Shown: positions 1 to 9,294 of the stretch, in pieces
Numbering within the stretch: position 1 is the stretch's first letter
Layout of the letters: each line of letters opens with the position of its first letter
NCBI GenBank assembly: GCA_964607765.1
Contig: CAZSNT010000083.1
Span: forward strand, 1 to 43,177
Direction: 5' to 3'
Source: CAZSNT01 sp964607765
GTDB lineage: Bacteria; Verrucomicrobiota; Lentisphaeria; Oligosphaerales; JABHEG01
Length of the DNA stretch: 43,177 nt
Notes under the pieces: model-generated
Told to the model about the DNA's origin: nothing
The model's input: the letters and a program-made list of their open reading frames with translations, nothing else
Database searches by the model: none
Program-made: the position numbers and the translations under genes

Positions 1-27
1 GGAACCGATCTCAACCAGACACACCCC

Positions 28-54
28 TTTCAGGACGGGGTCTAGCCTGACCCC
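28..54. repeat. GGGGTC/GACCCC hairpin (REP-like palindrome)
   Basis: GGGGTC (37-42) and GACCCC (49-54) form a 6-bp inverted repeat around the loop TAGCCT. An overlapping second pairing exists between ACCCC just upstream (about 23-27) and GGGGT (37-41). The stop codon of the adjacent pseudopilin gene lies inside this hairpin. GGGGTC...GACCCC palindromes are typical of REP elements and of the ends recognised by Y1-type (IS200-like, RAYT) transposases. No transposase is visible because the window ends here, so this assignment is inference. Confidence 0.45.
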
Positions 55-524
55 ATGGGACCGTAGGCCCACTCGATGACGCTCATCGGAAGGCCGGAGC
101 CCATGTAGACTCCCGTGCACACATACCCGCGTTGCCGGTAGGCGGCGTTGCCGAAATTCGATATGTCGGACGGGCACTGGAGCGTATCGGCAGGGATCTT
201 GTAGGTGTTGTGATTCAGCGGGCTCTGGTTCTTGGCGGCCTGCGGCATGTTCCGTCCCATGTAGCCGGCTAGATCATCGTCCCACGATACATCCCCGTTA
301 CCCGTCGTCATTTGATGACCGGCCATTGGGAAGTGGCCACGATTATCGCCAATGTACAACTGCGCCGCCGTCCCGATCTGCCGGAGATTCCCCAGACAGG
401 CGATGGCGTGGGCCTTCTTCTTCGCCTGACGCAGCGCAGGCAGCAACATGCTCGCAAGAATGGCAATGATCGCGATCACCACCAACAGCTCAATCAGAGT
501 GAAATACTCGCGGTACGTCTTCAT
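42..524 (-). CDS. Type II secretion/type IV pilus-like pseudopilin, C-terminally truncated
   Basis: Prepilin-like protein of 160 residues. A 7-residue basic leader precedes FTLIELLVVIAIIAIL, the N-methylation/cleavage motif, with Glu at mature position 5. The residue before the cleavage site is Tyr, not the usual Gly; the second pseudopilin in this window also lacks Gly. The hydrophobic helix is followed by CLGNLRQIG and a Cys-containing globular part. The start is supported by GGGAG six bases upstream of the ATG. Paralogues of this family are usually 200-280 residues and end with a G-x-V-x-F-x-DGH-type motif, which is present in the pseudopilin at 24587-25414 and absent here. The reading frame stops inside a GGGGTC hairpin, so the gene is probably truncated. 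It could be a minor pilin, or one of the many surface pseudopilin-like proteins that PVC bacteria encode. Confidence 0.85.
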   Translation of the reverse strand: MKTYREYFTLIELLVVIAIIAILASMLLPALRQAKKKAHAIACLGNLRQIGTAAQLYIGDNRGHFPMAGHQMTTGNGDVSWDDDLAGYMGRNMPQAAKNQSPLNHNTYKIPADTLQCPSDISNFGNAAYRQRGYVCTGVYMGSGLPMSVIEWAYGPMGSG

Positions 525-706
525 CCCACACTCCCTCTCGGTCTTTCCCGTTCTCCCGCACCGTGGGCCGCGCCATTCACCGGAACGCGCCGCTCATCGC
601 GATGGAGGCCAGCCCCAACCACCCCCGGGCAGCGGGACTTGCCGCCGCATGGCCGCATGGCCCACGCCTGACGCGCATACACACGTCCCACAAGAGTGTA
701 ATCCAA

Positions 707-735
707 ACTATACAATCGCGCGCGCCGCGACACAA
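707..735 (-). promoter_or_regulatory. Candidate sigma70 promoter for the pseudopilin gene
   Basis: Read on the minus strand, TTGTGT (730-735) and TATAGT (707-712) are separated by 17 bases, close to the sigma70 consensus. Transcription would start near 700 and leave a leader of about 175 nt before the pseudopilin ATG. An inverted repeat TTTCG-ATACA-CGAAA lies just upstream at 743-757. No other gene is visible in 525-901. Confidence 0.45.
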
Positions 736-901
736 TCCGTTTTTTCGATACACGAAAGTACGTTTTCCCTAAGGCCTCCGCGGCACTGCCTGCCGGAACA
801 GGCTGTTGAGCTGTTGAAGTGCGCCCTGCTGCTTGGTCCGCACTCCCGTCCTTCGGTGGTACTTGCTGCTGACGTGTGCTCCCGCGGAGCTCACGCTGTC
901 C

Positions 902-1414
902 GTGGCGGACAAGCCGAGACGTTCCCGGCGGTGGATCGGTCTGGCGAGCGTCATCAGCCTGTGCCAGATTCTCTCTTGGGCTGTAGTTGGCCTCGGGGCG
1001 TACCACCGCATCCTCCCTCCTTGGACCGATCGAGTGATTCTCACACTGGGTGTCACGTGGTTGGTGGTGCTGGGCCTGCTGGCGCTGCTGCGGAAGCTCC
1101 TTCGGGACGGGGCAGCTTTCGCGGCAGGTGTGTTCACCGTTCTGGCCGTTGCGCTCGGACTGGTCTGCGGCACGGTTCGCCCTTGGGAATTCGTCTGGGC
1201 GGTGATGGTCGGGAACGGCCAGGTCGGCGACTGGTTCCCGCGGGACAGTGTGTACCATGACCGCCGAAACGGAGAGGGGATTGCAGACTTGGCGGTCAGC
1301 GGATTGCAGGGCATGTCCGAGGACCAACTGCGCGAGCACACGTTGGCAATCCTCGCGTCGATCGCCGAGGCGCAGGACGGCGAACATGCCCCAACCGGCC
1401 CGGAAACGCAATGA
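902..1414 (+). CDS. Small multi-pass membrane protein of unknown function
   Basis: A protein of about 170 residues that I do not recognise. Three hydrophobic segments are clear, starting roughly at residues 11, 47 and 74 (for example VILTLGVTWLVVLGLLALL). They are followed by a soluble C-terminal tail of about 65 residues ending in an acidic, Gln-rich stretch. The GTG at 902 is chosen because it gives a short basic N-terminus (ADKPRRSRRW) directly before the first helix and has GGAG 12 bases upstream; an in-frame TTG at 833 would add 23 residues. Its neighbours are a pseudopilin gene on the opposite strand and the end of the trp operon, which say little about its role. Its stop codon overlaps the ATG of a mini-ORF at 1411. 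Confidence 0.6.
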   Translation: MADKPRRSRRWIGLASVISLCQILSWAVVGLGAYHRILPPWTDRVILTLGVTWLVVLGLLALLRKLLRDGAAFAAGVFTVLAVALGLVCGTVRPWEFVWAVMVGNGQVGDWFPRDSVYHDRRNGEGIADLAVSGLQGMSEDQLREHTLAILASIAEAQDGEHAPTGPETQ

Positions 1415-1500
1415 GTGCCTGGGGGGGGTACAGCATAAGCACGATCTGCCTGCGTTTCATGGTGCTCTGCAGCCGGAGCATGATTGATGTGTGGTTCTGA
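1411..1500 (+). CDS. Possible 29-residue mini-ORF, ATGA-coupled
   Basis: The ATG at 1411 overlaps the TGA of the membrane protein gene as ATGA, which would allow translational coupling. The predicted peptide is short and hydrophobic (ISTICLRFMVLCSRSM in the middle). There is no independent evidence of expression. It may be a chance ORF, or the remains of a longer C-terminal reading frame. Confidence 0.2.
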   Translation: MSAWGGYSISTICLRFMVLCSRSMIDVWF

Positions 1501-1592
1501 GAGGCAGTCATGAAAGACCGGCACTCCCGGCCTTGGCGTCTGCGGCGCTGATCCTCGCATACGTACTGCTCTGGTGCTTTACGCTGCAGTAG
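1491..1592 (+). CDS. Possible 33-residue single-span membrane mini-protein
   Basis: A GTG-started frame overlapping the end of the preceding mini-ORF. The peptide is a short polar head followed by one hydrophobic stretch (LALASAALILAYVLLWCFTL) and a stop. It has the size and shape of a small membrane protein, but there is no clear ribosome binding site and no homologue that I recognise. It lies between the membrane protein at 902 and the convergent trpA gene. Confidence 0.2.
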   Translation: MVLRGSHERPALPALASAALILAYVLLWCFTLQ

Positions 1593-1616
1593 CATGAAGG
1601 CCCCGTCCCCCCCCGC

Positions 1617-2407
1617 TCACAGCACGGCGGAAAGGGAGCCGACGAACTCGGCGCAGGCAGCCACGCCTTCGTCCGGAGTGGCTGCGGCGGCGAGCGTCTG
1701 GATCAGGGCGCTGCCGACGACCACGCCGTCGGCGTGCCCCCCGACTTGGCGCGCCAGTTCCGGGCTCGAGACGCCGAAGCCCGCCACAACCGGCAGGTCG
1801 GTCATCGACCGGATGCACTGCAGGTGCGACTCCAGATCCTCGGGCAGCGTGTCGCGAGCGCCTGTGACACCGGTGACGGTGATGTAGTACACAAACCCTG
1901 TCGAATCGGCGAGGAGCCTGCGCGCACGGTCCGGGGGTGTGGTCGGAGCCAGCAAGGTGATGAAGTGCAGGTCTTCCGCCGCGATGATCGGGCGTACCTC
2001 GTCCGCCTCCTCGGCGGGAACGTCCACCACGAGCCAGCCGTCGATGCCCGCCGCCACGGAATCGCGCGCCAGGGCCTCGACGCCGTACTGCATGATCACG
2101 TTGTAGTAACTGAACAGAACGAACGGCGTGTCGACCTTCTTGCGCAGGCGCGACACCATCGCGAGTATGCCGCGCAGCGTGGTCCCGGCGGCCAGAGCAC
2201 GCTGGCTGGCAGCCTGGATGGCCGGGCCGTCCGCCATCGGGTCGGAGAACGGCACACCGATCTCGATCACGTCCGCACCGGCATCGACGATCGCCGGTAT
2301 GAGCTTCTCCGTCGTGGCCAGGTCCGGATCGCCGGCACTGACGAACATCACGAGCGCTTTACGGCCGCTCTCGCGGCAGCGGGAAAAGGTATGATCAATG
2401 CGATTCA

Positions 2408-2408
<1 letters not shown>
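1617..2408 (-). CDS. trpA: Tryptophan synthase alpha subunit
   Basis: Cleaves indole-3-glycerol phosphate to indole and glyceraldehyde-3-phosphate in the cytoplasm and channels indole to TrpB. The 263-residue protein has normal length and a complete TIM barrel. Catalytic Glu49 (VIEIGVPFSDP) and Asp60 (MADGP) sit at the same numbers as in the Salmonella enzyme. The phosphate-binding region GFGVSS and a VVGSALI segment are present. It is the last gene of the trp operon; its ATG shares one base with the trpB stop codon (TGATG), so translation is probably coupled. No convincing intrinsic terminator is visible between its stop and the convergent small ORFs. Confidence 0.97.
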
Positions 2409-3604
<1,196 letters not shown>

Positions 3605-3644
3605 TGATTCTGGTCCCACGTTCTGGTGCTGTATTTGCCGCTGC

Positions 3645-4280
3645 CTACGTACCGCTCGCGCCGGCTGCCCGGGCCGCGGCGATGAAGCGGCGTACCTTGT
3701 CATGATCTTTGATACCCGGCTCGGCTTCCACGCCGCTGCTCACGTCCACACCGGCCGGCCGGACCTGGGCGATGGCCGCGGCGACGTTTTCCGGACTCAA
3801 CCCGCCCGCGAGCATGACGCGTGTGCTCGCCGACAGCTGTGCTGCAAGCGCCCAGTTGCTCAGCTCGCCCGTGCCGCCCCAGCGTCCCGGTGCCATCGAG
3901 TCCACCACGACGGCGTGCGCCGGGTACTCGGCCGCACGCTGCACATCGGCTGCGGTGCGCAGCGGACACGCCTTCCACACGCGCTCTGCACCGAGGCGCC
4001 GCGCCAGCTCGCCGGGCTCTGTACCGTGCAACTGGATCACGTCCAGTTCGCAGGCAGCGACCGTGTCCTCGATCGTCTCGATGTCGGCGTTGACGAACAC
4101 ACCGACACGTCGAACACTGCGCGGCACCGATGCGGCCGCTTCCCGGGCCTGGGCCACGGTGACATACCGCGGCGACTTCGGGTGGAATATAAACCCGATG
4201 CAGTCAGCGCCCGCTGCCACCACGCACTCGGCATCCGCCGCCCGCGTGATGCCGCACACCTTGATGCTGATTGCGGCCAT
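3645..4280 (-). CDS. trpF: Phosphoribosylanthranilate isomerase
   Basis: Amadori rearrangement of N-(5-phosphoribosyl)anthranilate to CdRP, the third step specific to tryptophan synthesis. The general base Cys9 in IKVCGITR and the general acid Asp127 in VVVDS are both present, as is the C-terminal GVDVSSGVE phosphate-binding motif. The start at 4280 is chosen because AGGAAGG lies 10 bases upstream and yields the canonical short N-terminus. An alternative GTG at 4319 overlaps the trpC stop as GTGA and would add 13 residues. It is a stand-alone enzyme, not fused to TrpC. Confidence 0.95.
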   Translation of the reverse strand: MAAISIKVCGITRAADAECVVAAGADCIGFIFHPKSPRYVTVAQAREAAASVPRSVRRVGVFVNADIETIEDTVAACELDVIQLHGTEPGELARRLGAERVWKACPLRTAADVQRAAEYPAHAVVVDSMAPGRWGGTGELSNWALAAQLSASTRVMLAGGLSPENVAAAIAQVRPAGVDVSSGVEAEPGIKDHDKVRRFIAAARAAGASGT

Positions 4281-4315
4281 GGCCCCGTTGCCTTCCTGCC
4301 CGACATCACCCACGC

Positions 4316-5101
4316 TCACGCTCCGATCAACTCCGTCAGGGCCCGGCCCGGCTCGGCCTGCCGCATGAGTGTCTCACCGATCAGGAACGCATCCGCGCCG
4401 ACCGCGATCAGACTGTCCATGTCCGCCCGAGTGCGGATGCCGCTCTCGGCCACACGCACAACCGACGCCGGGATCTGCTGCACCAGCGCCGCTGTAACCG
4501 AGAGGTCCGTCTTGAAGGTGCGCAAATCACGGCTGTTCACACCCACAACAGCAGCCCCCGCATCCAGAGCAATCCCCAATTCATCCTCGTCGTGGATCTC
4601 ACACAACACTGCCAGCCCGAGCGCGGCCGCTTCGGACAACAACGCCTCCAAAACCGCGGGGGACAGAGCTCGCACGATCAGCAGAACAGCATCCGCGCCC
4701 CAGGCCCGGGCCTGCAGCAGCTGATACCGGTCAACGATGAAATCCTTGCGCAGGACGGGAATCTCGACGGTCGCCGCTGCTGTCCGCAGGTAGTCCGAGC
4801 TGCCCTGGAAATAATGCTCCTCAGTCAGCACGGACAACGCCGCAGCCCCATGCTGTGCCAATCCTTGCGCAAGCCCGGCCGCATCGAACTGTTCACGGAT
4901 CAGCCCGCGGGACGGCGACGCGCGCTTCAGCTCTGCGATGACCCGGGGAGCGTGGCAGCCGTCGCCGCGCAACGCAGCGGCGAAATCGCGCGTGGGGGGA
5001 CGGTTGGCAATTGCCTCCAGAAGCCGGAACTCCGGCACGGCCTGTTTCGTCGCCACCAAGTCGTGCCGGGTGCGTGCCACTATCTCGTCAAGGATGTTCA
5101 T
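4316..5101 (-). CDS. trpC: Indole-3-glycerol-phosphate synthase
   Basis: Closes and decarboxylates CdRP to indole-3-glycerol phosphate. The 261-residue TIM barrel holds the catalytic set: Glu57 and Lys59 in IAELKRASPSRG, the lysine in VLRKDFI, the asparagine in GVNSRDL, the glutamate in VAESGI, and the LIGETLM phosphate loop. It starts 6 nt after the trpD stop and runs into the trpF region with a possible GTGA overlap. Nothing unusual was seen. Confidence 0.97.
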   Translation of the reverse strand: MNILDEIVARTRHDLVATKQAVPEFRLLEAIANRPPTRDFAAALRGDGCHAPRVIAELKRASPSRGLIREQFDAAGLAQGLAQHGAAALSVLTEEHYFQGSSDYLRTAAATVEIPVLRKDFIVDRYQLLQARAWGADAVLLIVRALSPAVLEALLSEAAALGLAVLCEIHDEDELGIALDAGAAVVGVNSRDLRTFKTDLSVTAALVQQIPASVVRVAESGIRTRADMDSLIAVGADAFLIGETLMRQAEPGRALTELIGA

Positions 5102-5107
5102 AGGGGA

Positions 5108-6111
5108 TCAGTTTGTCGCTTTGATCAATGTGTCGAGTTTCTCTTTGGCCGCCCCTGACGCAATTGACTCGCGGGCCAGCTCAAGCCCCTGCTCCAACGT
5201 GTCGGCCTTCTCGCCGGCCACGATCGCCGCGGCCGCATTGAGCACGGTGATCTCTTTGGGGGCGCCGTCTGCACCGTCCAGTACAGCACGCAGGATCTCG
5301 GCATTCTCCTCCGGGCCGCCGCCCTTGATCTCGTCCAGGTCATACGTTCTGCCCAGGAGCATGTCAGCCGATATCTCGTAGGTACGCACGTTCCCGTCGC
5401 GAAGCTCGCTGACGCGGCTAGCGCCCGTGCAGGTAATCTCGTCGAGGCCGTCGCTGCCGTGCACGATCAGCGCCCGCCGTGTTCCCAGTCCTTTGAGTGC
5501 GTTGGCGAACATCTCGGTCAGCTCAGGCGCGAACACGCCCAGCACTTGTCCGGTTGCGCCTGCCGGGTTGGTCAGCGGCCCAAGCATGTTGAAAATGGTC
5601 CGGATACCCAGTTCACGCCGCGGCCCGATGGCGTACTTCATCGCCGGGTGCATGCAGGGCGCAAACAGGAACCCGATGCCGTTGTCCTGCAGGCATTGTT
5701 CCATGACGTAGGGCTCCACATCGACTTTGATGCCAAGAGCCACGAGCACATCCGCAGAACCGCACTTGCTCGACACCGCCCGGTTGCCGTGCTTGGCAAC
5801 GGGGATGCCCGCCCCGGCAGTCACGAACGCGGCGGCCGTCGAGATGTTGAACGTGTGCAGGCCGTCGCCGCCTGTTCCGCACGTGTCCACGACCGTCCGG
5901 GCGCCCGCGTCGATGTACGTCGCGTGCCGCCGCATGGATGCAGCCGCGCCAGTGACCTCCTCGACCGTCTCGCCCTTCATTCGCAGCGCCGTGATGAAGC
6001 CGGCAATCTGCGCCTCCGTACAATCGCCCTGCATGATGGCGTCCATCGCCTGCGTCATCTCGCCGCTGCCCAGGTCCTCGCGCCCGACAACCTTACCAAT
6101 AATCTCCTTGA

Positions 6112-6115
<4 letters not shown>
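5108..6115 (-). CDS. trpD: Anthranilate phosphoribosyltransferase
   Basis: Transfers phosphoribose from PRPP to anthranilate. The 335-residue protein has the expected length. It shows the PRPP/phosphate loop GTGGDG (80-85), the KHGNR anthranilate-site motif (108-112) and GPLTNP further on. The ATG overlaps the trpG stop as ATGA, so the two are likely translationally coupled. The gene is not fused to trpG, unlike in enterobacteria. Confidence 0.97.
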
Positions 6116-6714
<599 letters not shown>

Positions 6715-6735
6715 GACTGTTATTCCTGGCTGGGG

Positions 6736-6832
6736 TAATCGTTAGTTGCTAGTCGTTAGGCGTTAGGGGTTAGGCGAAGATTGGGATTCGCCATCTGTCA
6801 CGCGCTCCTCGCTGCTCGCTACTCGCCCAACT
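6736..6832 (-). repeat. trpE-trpG spacer made of short quasi-tandem words
   Basis: On the coding (minus) strand the spacer begins with GCGAG-TA-GCGAG-CA-GCGAG-type words overlapping the end of trpE. It then passes to CTAAC-CCCTAAC-GCCTAAC-GACTAG-CAACTAAC words before the trpG ribosome binding region. The spacing is irregular, so this is not a simple microsatellite. Similar A/C-rich word spacers occur elsewhere in the window upstream of other genes. Confidence 0.6.
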
Positions 6833-8306
6833 CCAGACCGCGGGCTGCCAGCTCAAGCGCTCTGACCATGCCGCGGGCCTTGTGAACCGTTTCCTCGTAC
6901 TCGCGGTCCGGTTGCGAGTCGGCCACGATGCCGGCCCCCGCCTGCACGGCCACGCGGTCGCCTTCGATCTCGAGCGTCCGGATCGTGATGGCCAGGTCCA
7001 TGTTTCCGTCGAACCCGATGTAGCCCACCGCGCCGCCGTAGGCGCCACGGGGCTGCGGCTCCAACTCGTTGATGATCTCCATGGCTCGGACCTTGGGCGC
7101 GCCGCTCAACGTCCCGGCGGGGAATGTGGCGCGCACGAGGTCGAACGCATCACGGTCCGACTCCAGGATCGCTTCCACATTCGACACAATATGCATGACG
7201 TGGGAGTAGCGCTCGATCGTCATGAAGTCGCGCACCTGCACGCTGCCGGCAACGGCCACGCGGCCCAGATCGTTGCGGCCCAAGTCCACCAGCATGACGT
7301 GCTCGGCCCGTTCCTTCTCGTCGCCGAGCAGCGAGTCCGCCAACTCCCGGTCTTCCTGTTCAGTCTTGCCTCTCGGGCGCGTGCCGGCGATGGGGCGCAA
7401 CTCCGCGCGGTCACCCGTGAGCCGCACCATGACCTCCGGCGAAGAGCCCACCAGAATCTGCTCTCCGAACTTGAGGAAGAACGTGTAGGGCGACGGATTG
7501 ATCAGGCGCAGCGCCCGGTACAGGGTCAACGGATCAGCCGGCATGTCCGTACTGAAACGCTGCGACAGAACAGCCTGAATAATGTCGCCCTCGACAATGT
7601 ACTCCTTCGTGCGCGTTACGATATCGCAAAACTGCTCGCGTGACATATTCGACTCGACCGTCACCGTTGCATCGGACGACGCCGGCCGGCAAGCGCCGTT
7701 GCGCGGGCTGCGCAGACGCGCCTCGATCTGCTCAACACGGGCACAGGCGTCGTCGTAGGCGGCCTCCACCGAGTCGAACTCCTCCGGCTTCGCCCCGGCC
7801 ACGACCATCACGGTGTGCCGGACGTTGTCGAAGATGGCGATGTCATGCGTAACCATGAAGCACGCCGTCGGGCTGCTCAGGTCGCCCTTGGGCGGGGGCA
7901 GCCGCTCAAACTCGCCCGCGGCCTCGTAAGCCAGGTACCCCACCGCGCCGCCGACGAACCGGGGCAGACCGGGGAGCTGTACCGGCCGGGTATCCTGCAG
8001 CACCTCGCGAAGGGCCATGAACGGGCTGTCGGTCACGGGCAGTTCCGTCGTCTGCCCGTCCTGCGTGAGACGGGCCACGCCGTCCTGCACCGTGAAAATG
8101 GCGCGCGGATGCATGCCGATGAACGAGTAGCGGCCCCACCGCTCGCCACCCTCCACGCTCTCAAGCAGGAACGCATGATCGTCTTCGGTGAACCGGCTCA
8201 TCGCTGAGACGGGCGTCTCCATGTCGGCCAGATGCTCGCGGCACACGGGAATCAGGTTCCCTTGCGAGCACAGTTCCTTGAACTCTTCCAGACTCGGTTT
8301 GAACAT
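6819..8306 (-). CDS. trpE: Anthranilate synthase component I
   Basis: Makes anthranilate from chorismate with ammonia from TrpG; first committed step and the feedback-regulated enzyme. The 495-residue protein has the N-terminal LLES motif (47-50) associated with allosteric tryptophan binding and the C-terminal chorismate-binding domain. That domain shows PIAGTRPRG, VMLVDLGRNDLGR, FPAGTLSGAPK and GAVGYIGF. It is the first gene of the operon, preceded by a trp leader peptide and attenuator. End-product control is thus likely at both enzyme and transcript level. Confidence 0.97.
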   Translation of the reverse strand: MFKPSLEEFKELCSQGNLIPVCREHLADMETPVSAMSRFTEDDHAFLLESVEGGERWGRYSFIGMHPRAIFTVQDGVARLTQDGQTTELPVTDSPFMALREVLQDTRPVQLPGLPRFVGGAVGYLAYEAAGEFERLPPPKGDLSSPTACFMVTHDIAIFDNVRHTVMVVAGAKPEEFDSVEAAYDDACARVEQIEARLRSPRNGACRPASSDATVTVESNMSREQFCDIVTRTKEYIVEGDIIQAVLSQRFSTDMPADPLTLYRALRLINPSPYTFFLKFGEQILVGSSPEVMVRLTGDRAELRPIAGTRPRGKTEQEDRELADSLLGDEKERAEHVMLVDLGRNDLGRVAVAGSVQVRDFMTIERYSHVMHIVSNVEAILESDRDAFDLVRATFPAGTLSGAPKVRAMEIINELEPQPRGAYGGAVGYIGFDGNMDLAITIRTLEIEGDRVAVQAGAGIVADSQPDREYEETVHKARGMVRALELAARGLELGE

Positions 8307-8347
8307 GAGTATGCCCTCGCTGTCAGATACAAAAAGAAAAAGACCGT

Positions 8348-8374
8348 GGGAAACGCCTCCCTCAGCGTATTCCC
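8348..8374 (-). terminator. trp attenuator terminator (3:4 hairpin)
   Basis: On the minus strand GGGAA(T)ACGC (8374-8365) pairs with GCGTTTCCC (8356-8348), with one bulged T and an 8-nt loop TGAGGGAG. ACGG and a T-rich tract (8342-8331, broken by single C) follow. This is a Rho-independent terminator 42 nt before the trpE ATG and 27 nt after the leader peptide stop. A hand-drawn antiterminator pairs 8434-8420 with 8387-8372 and would capture the first GGG of this stem. Confidence 0.85.
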
Positions 8375-8401
8375 GCGGCCGGTCGCCCCCGCCCTGTCTC
8401 C

Positions 8402-8506
8402 TCAGCGCATGGAAGCAGTGGCGAACGGCTCGGGATCACCCTGGCCTCGCCAGCACCACCAGCACGCTGTAAAGAATGTAACGGTCACGTCATCGGTTCC
8501 GGACAT
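8402..8506 (-). CDS. trpL: trp operon leader peptide (Trp-rich)
   Basis: A 34-codon ORF upstream of trpE, too short for ordinary gene calling. It encodes Trp at positions 16, 17 and 19 in the order C-W-W-C-W, an extreme local density of the rarest residue. Start is ATG at 8506, about 18 nt after the predicted transcription start; an in-frame GTG follows at 8488. The Shine-Dalgarno sequence is weak. The Trp19 and Arg20 codons (TGGCGA) together with GGC form the 5' side of a hairpin with GCC and TCGCCA (8429-8419), so a stalled ribosome would break it. The role is sensing charged tRNA-Trp, not making a functional peptide. The two Cys codons are an oddity. Confidence 0.85.
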   Translation of the reverse strand: MSGTDDVTVTFFTACWWCWRGQGDPEPFATASMR

Positions 8507-8514
8507 CGTTCTAT

Positions 8515-8534
8515 TGTTTCGATACAAGGAAACA
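8515..8534. promoter_or_regulatory. Inverted repeat over the trp promoter -10/start region
   Basis: TGTTTC (8515-8520) and GAAACA (8529-8534) form a 6-bp inverted repeat with an 8-bp spacer. It overlaps the -10 box and the expected start of the trp transcript, the position of a repressor operator. A related sequence, TTTCGATACACGAAA, lies upstream of the pseudopilin promoter at 743-757. No repressor gene is in the window, so the operator role is inference. Confidence 0.35.
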
Positions 8535-8558
8535 TAGCCCCGCGTGACAGTGAGTCAA
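8531..8558 (-). promoter_or_regulatory. trp operon promoter (sigma70-like)
   Basis: On the minus strand TTGACT (8558-8553), a 16-bp spacer and TATGTT (8536-8531) give a good sigma70 match. Transcription is expected to begin near 8524. The order promoter, leader ORF, terminator, trpE then falls within about 220 nt, the arrangement expected for an attenuated trp operon. Confidence 0.7.
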
Positions 8559-8699
8559 GTTTGAATCGCGATTTTCTTCACGATTGCCTGCGCCGCACGG
8601 CCGCGGACGACCGATCAGCAAGGCAAAAAAAGCCATAACCCTGTGGCAATCTCGTACTTTGGCGGCATATTACACTCATTCTTGTCTTGAATTCAAACC

Positions 8700-8774
<75 letters not shown>

Positions 8775-8946
8775 GAAACTATCTGCCGTTCCGGGAGGGA
8801 TCCGTCGACTGCGGCCGCGGCCCCGCCCTGCAATTGGCAGCTTCGAAGGCGCAAAGACTGTAACTGCATGCAGCCCTTTTCCAGCTGACCAAGCCCACTT
8901 CGGGCAACCGTTCACCGAGCGACCGTTCCACGAGGACCACGCCAAT

Positions 8947-9294
8947 ATGGCACAGGCCAGCAAACAGGCCGGCACCACGGCTAAGCGCAGCAAGCGCAGC
9001 AAACGCAAGGCCAAGCGTCGCGCCAGCGAAACGCCGGCGCAGGCAGCTCCCAGCGACGACACCATGAGTCAGGTGGTCGTGCTCTGCCAGGAGCAGCGTT
9101 GGCGCGAGGCTGCCCTGCTGTGCCGACGGGCTCGGGAACGGGCAAAGAAAGACGGCAGAGGGCCTCTGGCCAAAGCACTGCAAGGCGCCCTCGGTAAGAT
9201 TGAGTATTCGTTGCGCCGTCAGATGGCCGCTGCTTTGGTGCTCAAGGCACGACACCTGTTAAAGAAGGAGTATCTCCTGGATGTTGGAGAATAA
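8947..9294 (+). CDS. Small strongly basic protein of unknown function
   Basis: A 115-residue protein that I do not recognise. The first 35-40 residues are dominated by Lys, Arg, Ser and Ala (AKRSKRSKRKAKRRASE) and are probably disordered and nucleic-acid binding. The rest looks like a pair or more of amphipathic helices (QRWREAALLCRRARERAKK and RRQMAAALVLKARHLLKKEY), reminiscent of a TPR-type hairpin but too short to call. GAGGA lies 10 bases before the ATG. The gene overlaps the following coiled-coil gene by 14 nt, so the two products are probably made together. It begins about 170 nt after tRNA-Cys. Confidence 0.65.
   Translation: MAQASKQAGTTAKRSKRSKRKAKRRASETPAQAAPSDDTMSQVVVLCQEQRWREAALLCRRARERAKKDGRGPLAKALQGALGKIEYSLRRQMAAALVLKARHLLKKEYLLDVGE

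Noticed and set aside
3605..3703. Longer start for trpB
   Set aside because: The extra 33 residues overlap trpF and have no TrpB similarity.
8431..8466. Val/Leu-rich leader peptide (ilv/leu type) in the other frame
   Set aside because: The frame GTG CTG GTG GTG CTG is a by-product of the TGG TGG TGC TGG codons, and the downstream gene is trpE, not an ilv or leu gene.
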